From positions 496,001 through 560,000 of the forward strand of contig NZ_CP113066.1 in NCBI RefSeq assembly GCF_026625845.1: a stretch of 64,000 nt of DNA, read 5' to 3'. Position numbers and translations under genes: made by a program. How positions within the stretch are numbered: the stretch's first letter is position 1; each line of letters opens with the position of its first letter. Origin of the DNA: Agrococcus sp. SL85. GTDB taxonomy: Bacteria; Actinomycetota; Actinomycetes; Actinomycetales; Microbacteriaceae. Shown here piece by piece: positions 59,540-64,000 of this stretch. A model generated the notes under the pieces. The model was not told the DNA's origin, did not search any database, and saw only the letters and a list, made by a program, of their open reading frames with translations.

Positions 59540-59578
59540 CGATGGGGAGTACTCCCCATCGGACTGGGAATCCGCTGG
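59540..59578. promoter_or_regulatory. Conserved palindromic element upstream of module 1
   Basis: Contains the palindrome GATGGGGAGTACTCCCCATC (59541-59560), which extends by one base on each side to 22 bp without a mismatch. CTGGGA at 59564 and CGCTGG at 59573 follow. Without gaps, 32 of 39 positions match 61524-61562, upstream of module 2. It lies 79 bp from the WXG100 start. This is a likely operator for a shared regulator. Confidence 0.65.
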
Positions 59579-59585
59579 GGAGCGC

Positions 59586-60219
59586 TCAGGCCCCGGGCCC
59601 GACGCCTGCGACGCCCCATGCCTCGAAGGAGCCCTGCGGCGCGGACGCGCGGAACGGGCCCTCGGGCCCCTCGACCTCGAGCGACGCGACGAGCGCGTGC
59701 GCGAGCGGCAGGACCTCCGCGGCGAGCGGGGGGAGCGTCGGCTCGAGCGAGGCGCGCACGAGCGCGACCCCGTCGCTCCAGACGAGGTCGACGCCCACGA
59801 GCGGCACGGGGCCGCCGGCCTCCGGCGCTTCGATGCTCGTGCGCCGCACGATGCGGAGGCCCGGCCCGAGCAGCGGATGCTCGACGGGCGATGCCGCGCC
59901 CTCGTGCTCCTCGGGCGCCCCCTCGGCGGCCCCGAGCTGCACGTGGAGGATCGCGGTGCGCAGCTCGCGCTCGGGCCACAGCTGGAAGCACAGCGCGTCG
60001 TCGGGCGCCCGGCTCGCGAGCGCGTGCTCGAGCGCCGCGGGCACGAGCACCCCGTGCTCGGGCCGCCAGCGGGCGCCCCAGTCCGCGCGCAGGCTCGCCC
60101 GCCGCCGCCGCGACCCACGCACGGGCCCGCTCCCCCTCGAGCGCCGGCACCTCGAGCCATCCGGGCTCCTCGGAGCGCATCGCGACGCGCCAGCCGCGGC
60201 CCTCCCCCGCCTCGTGCAC
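59586..60219 (-). CDS. Hypothetical protein of secretion module 2, apparent frameshift
   Basis: About 210 residues if one base is removed near 60098-60100 (a C run in a GCC repeat). It starts at GTG 60219 with HEAGEGRGWRVAMRSEEPGW and a helical segment. It continues after the break as SLRADWGARWRPEHGVLVPA, ALCFQLWPERELRTAILHVQ and RASAPQGSFEAWGVAG. It matches the layout of the proteins at 56971 and 62359, each placed after a large effector-like gene. No recognisable domain. Confidence 0.65.
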
Positions 60220-60224
60220 GGCGC

Positions 60225-61460
60225 TCAGAAGCCCATCCAGCGCAGCGCCGGGAAGCGATCGGCGAGGCCCTCGGTGCCCGCCGCCTGCGTGCCGTAGTTC
60301 GCGACCTTGATCGCGTTGCCCAGGTAGGAGTGGCCGAAGTCGACTCCGACCGCGAGCCGGGTGGTCCAGTCGGTGCCGGGCTCGAGCACGTTCGAGAGCA
60401 TCGCGAAGTCGTCGACGCCCTTGCCGGTGAGCAGGCGCGTCATCGTGCCGCCCAGGCCGTTGCTGTTGAGCTGCAGGAAGGCGCTGGCCCCGGCGCGGAA
60501 GCCCTGCGCGCCGCCGCCGGCAAACCGCGACGCCATCGACAGCGTCCGCAGCTGCCCGACGGCGGCCGAGTAGGTCGAGGGCTTGAACGCGCCGCCCGCG
60601 ACGTCGCCGAGCACGCTCACGACGCCCGACCTGCCCTGCGCGAGCTTGCCGAGGGAGCCGAACGGGATGACCCCGACGATCGCGAGCGCGAGGTCGAGGC
60701 CCGAGGCGTCGTCGCGGCAGAACTGGTAGACGGTGAGCACGAGGGTGGCGATCGCGACGATCGCGCCCAGCGCGGCGAGGATGGGGCCGCCGATGACGAG
60801 CCCGACCACGGCGAGCACGAGGCCCACCACCTGCAGCACCTTCAGCGCACCCGCCACGAACCCGTCCAGGTCGTCCCAGAACGAGTCCTCGATCTTCCCC
60901 GCCACCGCATCGCCGACATCCGCCGCCGCAGCCTCGAACGCCGACTCCCACGAGTCGTAGTCCGCATCGAAGCGCCGCGCCTCGTCCTCCCACGCCTCGT
61001 ACGCCAGCCGCTTCGCCTCGTCCTCGTCGGCCTGCTGCTGCGCCTCCTCGCTGCCCGCCTCCGGCTCGAACCAGCCACCCGTCCCCCGCGGCTCCACCGA
61101 GCCCGGCAGCGACCGGAACGTCTCCCACAGCCCCTCGCACAGCGCCACATGCCCCGCGATCGCCGACTGATCCTCCGACAGCGCCACCCCGTACCGACGC
61201 ACCACCGGACCCGTCGGCGTGTACAGCTGCCCCGCCTCCGCCAGCGTCCCGTGCACATCGCCCACGCCCTCGCGCAGCTTCGCAGCAGCCTTCCCCTGCA
61301 GACCGTCCGTGCCCTCCGCCAGACCCTCCAGGATCGTCGCCGAGTCCGACATCATCCGACCCAGCGCCTCGATCTCCTCACCACGCCGGATGATCGTCTG
61401 CGGATCCCCCTCGACCACCACGATCCCGCGACCCTTCGGCGACGGATCCATCCACGACAT
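60225..61460 (-). CDS. Putative type VII secreted effector, module 2
   Basis: A 411-residue protein. Residues 1-170 form the helical secretion domain (VVEGDPQTIIRRGEEIEALG, ALCEGLWETFRSLPGSVEPR and an acidic segment EAQQQADEDEAKRLAYEAWE). A membrane hairpin follows (VLQVVGLVLAVVGLVIGGPI, ALGAIVAIATLVLTVYQF), then AIVGVIPFGSLGKLAQG and a tail of about 130 residues unlike that of modules 1 or 3. The part upstream of 60808 uses almost only CTG for Leu and GTG for Val; the rest uses mainly CTC/GTC like the genome. Its first part is identical over 378 bases to module 3. First gene of its operon. Confidence 0.72.
   Translation of the reverse strand: MSWMDPSPKGRGIVVVEGDPQTIIRRGEEIEALGRMMSDSATILEGLAEGTDGLQGKAAAKLREGVGDVHGTLAEAGQLYTPTGPVVRRYGVALSEDQSAIAGHVALCEGLWETFRSLPGSVEPRGTGGWFEPEAGSEEAQQQADEDEAKRLAYEAWEDEARRFDADYDSWESAFEAAAADVGDAVAGKIEDSFWDDLDGFVAGALKVLQVVGLVLAVVGLVIGGPILAALGAIVAIATLVLTVYQFCRDDASGLDLALAIVGVIPFGSLGKLAQGRSGVVSVLGDVAGGAFKPSTYSAAVGQLRTLSMASRFAGGGAQGFRAGASAFLQLNSNGLGGTMTRLLTGKGVDDFAMLSNVLEPGTDWTTRLAVGVDFGHSYLGNAIKVANYGTQAAGTEGLADRFPALRWMGF
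60808..61185. repeat. 378-bp exact repeat, copy A
   Basis: This block matches 63623-64000 with no mismatch over 378 bases, in the same orientation, and copy B continues beyond the window. It encodes most of the N-terminal domain and the first membrane helix of both effectors. Divergence starts abruptly on the 60808 side. No target-site repeats or transposase flank it, so recent gene conversion or modular tail exchange is more likely than an IS. Confidence 0.95.
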
Positions 61461-61523
61461 GGCACGCTCCTCAGCACTCGCTCCGACCTGTGCCCTCACG
61501 CTATTGGGGCTCGCAGGACCCCG

Positions 61524-61562
61524 CGATGGGGAGGAGTCCCCACCGCGCTGGGAGTGCGCTGG
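61524..61562. promoter_or_regulatory. Conserved palindromic element upstream of module 2
   Basis: Aligns without gaps to 59540-59578 (32 of 39 matches). The symmetry is weaker here: GGGGA (61528-61532) with TCCCC (61537-61541), followed by CTGGGA and CGCTGG at the same spacing. It is 64 bp upstream of the module 2 start. Confidence 0.6.
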
Positions 61563-61588
61563 ATCGGGCGACGCGGGGCGCGCAGGGC

Positions 61589-62362
61589 TCAGCGGCGCGG
61601 CTGCGACATCCGGATCGCGAGCATGCCGAGCTCCGCGCCCTTCGCCCAGTCGGCGTCGCGCGCGCTCACCAGACCGCTGCGCGCGAGCTCGTCGATCGCG
61701 GCGCGCAGCTCTGCGGCCGCCCGCTGGCGCTCGGCCTCGTCGAGCCCGGCGATGGCGGCGCGCGCCACGGCACGGGGGCCCGAGCGCGGGCCGTCGGCGC
61801 GCATCGCGCCGCGCCCCGGCGCCGCTTCCGCGGCCGGCACGGGCACGAGCGCGATCGCGAGGCCCGCGAGGCCCGCGAGGAGCACCGGCAGCATCCACAG
61901 CCACACGTGCTCGACGGCGGGCTGGACGCCGACGGCGATCGCGACCGTGAGGAGCGCCATGACGAGCGCGAAGGCCCCGACGCCGCGGAGGAAGCGATCA
62001 CCGCGCCGGCGGCGGAGGATGGCGACCGCAGCGGGCACGAGCGCGAGGTCGGCGAAGAGGAAGAGCAGCGAGCTCACGGGGACCGCGGACTCGTAGTCGA
62101 CGGGCGCGGCGGCCGAGATGCGTGAGGGCACGAGGATCGCCATCGCGACGAGCGGCGAGGCGATCGCCGCCATGCCGAGCCAGGGCAGCAGCATCGTGAG
62201 GCGATCGCGGGCCGACCGTCCGCCGCGGACGCGGATGCTCGGGTCGAGGCCGCGGAGCACGGCAGGGTGCTCGCGGAACGCGTCGAGCTCGAGCTGCTTC
62301 CAGCGCACCGACTCGCCGGGCCCGAGCGCGCGGGCCCGCTCGAGCGGCGTCATGCGCGTCAT
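61589..62362 (-). CDS. Four-helix membrane protein of secretion module 3
   Basis: A 257-residue protein starting at ATG 62362 with GGAGG seven bases upstream. The N-terminus TPLERARALGPGESVRWKQL is soluble. It is followed by four membrane helices (LTMLLPWLGMAAIASPLVAM, SSLLFLFADLALVPAAVAIL, FALVMALLTVAIAVGV and LPVLLAGLAGLAIALVPVP) and a cytoplasmic helix (AAIAGLDEAERQRAAAELRA). Its topology matches the last gene of module 1. It overlaps the preceding gene by 4 bp. Function unknown. Confidence 0.75.
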   Translation of the reverse strand: MTRMTPLERARALGPGESVRWKQLELDAFREHPAVLRGLDPSIRVRGGRSARDRLTMLLPWLGMAAIASPLVAMAILVPSRISAAAPVDYESAVPVSSLLFLFADLALVPAAVAILRRRRGDRFLRGVGAFALVMALLTVAIAVGVQPAVEHVWLWMLPVLLAGLAGLAIALVPVPAAEAAPGRGAMRADGPRSGPRAVARAAIAGLDEAERQRAAAELRAAIDELARSGLVSARDADWAKGAELGMLAIRMSQPRR

Positions 62363-63024
62363 GCGCCCGCCTCCGCGTGCCACTGCTCCTGTGCGGCGAT
62401 GCGCTCGACGCGCGCCGCCTCCGGGAGCGCCTCGAGCCGCGCGCCCCGCCACTCGGCGCCGTCGATGCGCAGCGAGCGCGCGAGGAGGCGCAGGTCGTGC
62501 AGCAGCTGCGTCGCGAGGGCCGGCAGCGTCGGCTCGGCGACGACGCCGATCCAGCGGCGGCCGTCGCAGAAGGCGTGCGCGACGAGGCCGAGTCGCGCGA
62601 CACCCGCGACATCGCTCGCGATCGCGCCGCGGACCTCGATGCCGCGGCCGAGGTCGACGTGGTCGACGAGGTCGATCGCGGGCTCGCCGAGGAAGGGCAC
62701 CGAGCCGACGATCGACGGCGCGGCCTCGCCCTCGGCGAGCTCGCGCGCCACGACGTGCACGACGACGTTGGCGACGGTCGTCGCGGGCCACCACTGCAGG
62801 GTCCAGGCGTCGTCGGCGGAGCGCAGGGCGAGCGCGTGCTCGAGCATGCCGCGGTACGCGCCCGCCTCGAAGCCGTCGTGGTGCTGGAGCAGCGCGAGCG
62901 AGGCGTCGACCCACGCATCGGCCGGGCGCCCGAGGGGCGGCAGCACGAGCCACCGCTCCGGGTCGGGTCCGATGGTCACCGTCGGCGCGGCCGTCGCCGC
63001 GCGCTCCGTCCCCGAGGTCAGCAC
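62359..63024 (-). CDS. Hypothetical protein of secretion module 3 (PGWR family relative)
   Basis: A 221-residue soluble protein: TIGPDPERWLVLPPLGRPAD, a helix LALLQHHDGFEAGAYRGMLE, SADDAWTLQWWPATTVANVV and a C-terminal helical stretch. It occupies the same place as the 56971 and 59586 proteins, right after the large effector gene, and shares their pattern of LPP/VPA start, helix and W-rich strand. It begins about 30 bp after the module 3 effector stop. Confidence 0.7.
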   Translation of the reverse strand: MLTSGTERAATAAPTVTIGPDPERWLVLPPLGRPADAWVDASLALLQHHDGFEAGAYRGMLEHALALRSADDAWTLQWWPATTVANVVVHVVARELAEGEAAPSIVGSVPFLGEPAIDLVDHVDLGRGIEVRGAIASDVAGVARLGLVAHAFCDGRRWIGVVAEPTLPALATQLLHDLRLLARSLRIDGAEWRGARLEALPEAARVERIAAQEQWHAEAGA

Positions 63025-63054
63025 CCGCTCACCCTAGCCACGACGGGCCGGGCG

Positions 63055-64000
63055 TCAGCGGTGCGGCGCCCACGGCACGCGCACGTCGAGGCCCTCGATC
63101 GCGTTGTGGAGCGCGCCGTCGCCGAAGATCTCCGCCGCGCCGTCCGGCACCCCGAACAGGTTCTTCACGTGGCCGTCGCCCCAGACGCCGCCCAGGATGC
63201 CCGGCGCGTCGGTCTGGCCCGTGTACCCGAACAGCCGCGCAAGGCCGTCCGCGACGTTCGCACCGCCCTGCGAGAGGCCCTGGAGCGCACCGCGGCCGCC
63301 GCGGCCGAGCGAGCCGAGCAGCCCCATGCCGTCGGCCATGCCACGGCTGAAGCCCCGCGTGAGGCCGCCCGCGAAGTGCGCACCGCTGCTCGCGATCGCC
63401 GTCCGCCCCGCCGACGAGAAGATGCCGCCCGCCATGTCGCTGAAGAAGGGGCCGACGCCCTTGCCGAGCGAGCCGAAGGGGATGACCCCGACGATCGCGA
63501 AGATCATGTCGCCGAGCGTGGCATCGCCGCGGAAGAACGCGTAGGTCGTGAGCGCGAGCGTCGCGATCGCGACGACCGCGGCGATCGCCGCGAGGATCGG
63601 TCCGCCGATGATGATGCAGGCGACGGCGAGCACGAGGCCCACCACCTGCAGCACCTTCAGCGCACCCGCCACGAACCCGTCCAGGTCGTCCCAGAACGAG
63701 TCCTCGATCTTCCCCGCCACCGCATCGCCGACATCCGCCGCCGCAGCCTCGAACGCCGACTCCCACGAGTCGTAGTCCGCATCGAAGCGCCGCGCCTCGT
63801 CCTCCCACGCCTCGTACGCCAGCCGCTTCGCCTCGTCCTCGTCGGCCTGCTGCTGCGCCTCCTCGCTGCCCGCCTCCGGCTCGAACCAGCCACCCGTCCC
63901 CCGCGGCTCCACCGAGCCCGGCAGCGACCGGAACGTCTCCCACAGCCCCTCGCACAGCGCCACATGCCCCGCGATCGCCGACTGATCCTCCGACAGCGCC
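63055..64000 (-). CDS. Putative type VII secreted effector, module 3 (5' end outside window)
   Basis: The visible 315 codons begin inside the secretion domain. They contain the same N-terminal part as module 2, the membrane hairpin (VLQVVGLVLAVACIIIGGPI and IAAVVAIATLALTTYAFF) and AIVGVIPFGSLGKGVGPFFS. The tail is new and Gly-rich (GMGLLGSLGRGGRGALQGLS, then YTGQTDAPGILGGVWGDGHV and LFGVPDGAAEIFGDGALHNA). No toxin motif is recognisable. By comparison with module 2, about 92 residues are missing at the window edge. Confidence 0.7.
   Translation of the reverse strand, partial: ALSEDQSAIAGHVALCEGLWETFRSLPGSVEPRGTGGWFEPEAGSEEAQQQADEDEAKRLAYEAWEDEARRFDADYDSWESAFEAAAADVGDAVAGKIEDSFWDDLDGFVAGALKVLQVVGLVLAVACIIIGGPILAAIAAVVAIATLALTTYAFFRGDATLGDMIFAIVGVIPFGSLGKGVGPFFSDMAGGIFSSAGRTAIASSGAHFAGGLTRGFSRGMADGMGLLGSLGRGGRGALQGLSQGGANVADGLARLFGYTGQTDAPGILGGVWGDGHVKNLFGVPDGAAEIFGDGALHNAIEGLDVRVPWAPHR
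63623..64000. repeat. 378-bp exact repeat, copy B (truncated by window edge)
   Basis: Identical to 60808-61185 at an offset of 2815 bp. It reaches the last base of the window, so the true repeat is longer. It codes for the shared secretion-domain part of the module 3 effector. Confidence 0.95.

Noticed and set aside
60808..64000. The 378-bp repeat as an insertion sequence or phage piece
   Set aside because: It is coding, in frame within two homologous genes, lacks terminal repeats and transposase, and fits modular exchange between paralogues.

Overview
The window is a GC-rich (clearly above 70 percent) stretch of an actinobacterial chromosome, most like family Microbacteriaceae (an Agrococcus-like genome would fit). 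The signs are the Micrococcales-style ribosomal protein order without rpsD or rpsN in their classical places, rplM-rpsI-glmM followed by coaA, glmS, acpS and alr, ESX-type WXG100 genes, and many GTG starts with TGATG or ATGA start/stop overlaps. I see no rRNA, tRNA, insertion sequence, phage or CRISPR array.

Left part (1-18.3 kb): cell-wall precursor and cofactor genes (alr, acpS, glmS, coaA, glmM) are mixed with an EamA exporter, a CGNR zinc-finger regulator and an APC permease. Then come rplM-rpsI, a DivIVA-like coiled-coil protein, a HAD phosphatase, truA, a GH15 trehalase/glucoamylase and the alpha operon (infA-rpmJ-rpsM-rpsK-rpoA-rplQ). From 18.4 to 22.9 kb a mannitol PTS operon (ptsH-mtlA-mtlF-mtlD) and a DUF3419-like transferase lie between infA and map, which are neighbours in many bacteria. 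From 23.0 to 35.1 kb runs an uninterrupted S10-spc-secY-adk-map block, all on the minus strand.

Between the S10 operon (rpsJ, 35.1 kb) and the str operon (tuf, 50.9 kb) sits about 16 kb of accessory genes. These are a histidine-utilisation cluster (hutG, then hutI-hutU-hutH with a divergent IclR regulator and a repeat-rich operator region), a three-gene type III polyketide synthase operon that separates hutG from the other hut genes, a divergent LysR/MFS pair, a cupin epimerase-like protein, two tandem lipoproteins and small unknown genes. The str operon (rpsL-rpsG-fusA-tuf) follows.

The right end (55.6-64.0 kb) is the most unusual region. It holds three tandem type VII secretion modules. 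Each has a large WXG/LXG-type protein with a membrane hairpin and a variable tail, followed by a related small unknown protein and, in two of the three, a four-helix membrane protein. A WXG100 protein and a second small helical protein accompany the first module. Two of the large genes share a 378-nt block with no difference that runs off the window edge. The two visible operon starts share a conserved palindromic element.

Six apparent single-base frame disruptions occur (alr, the EamA transporter, two in hutG, two in the secretion region), some at short G or C runs. None falls in a ribosomal gene. Long-read sequencing error is the simplest explanation, but real pseudogenes cannot be excluded.
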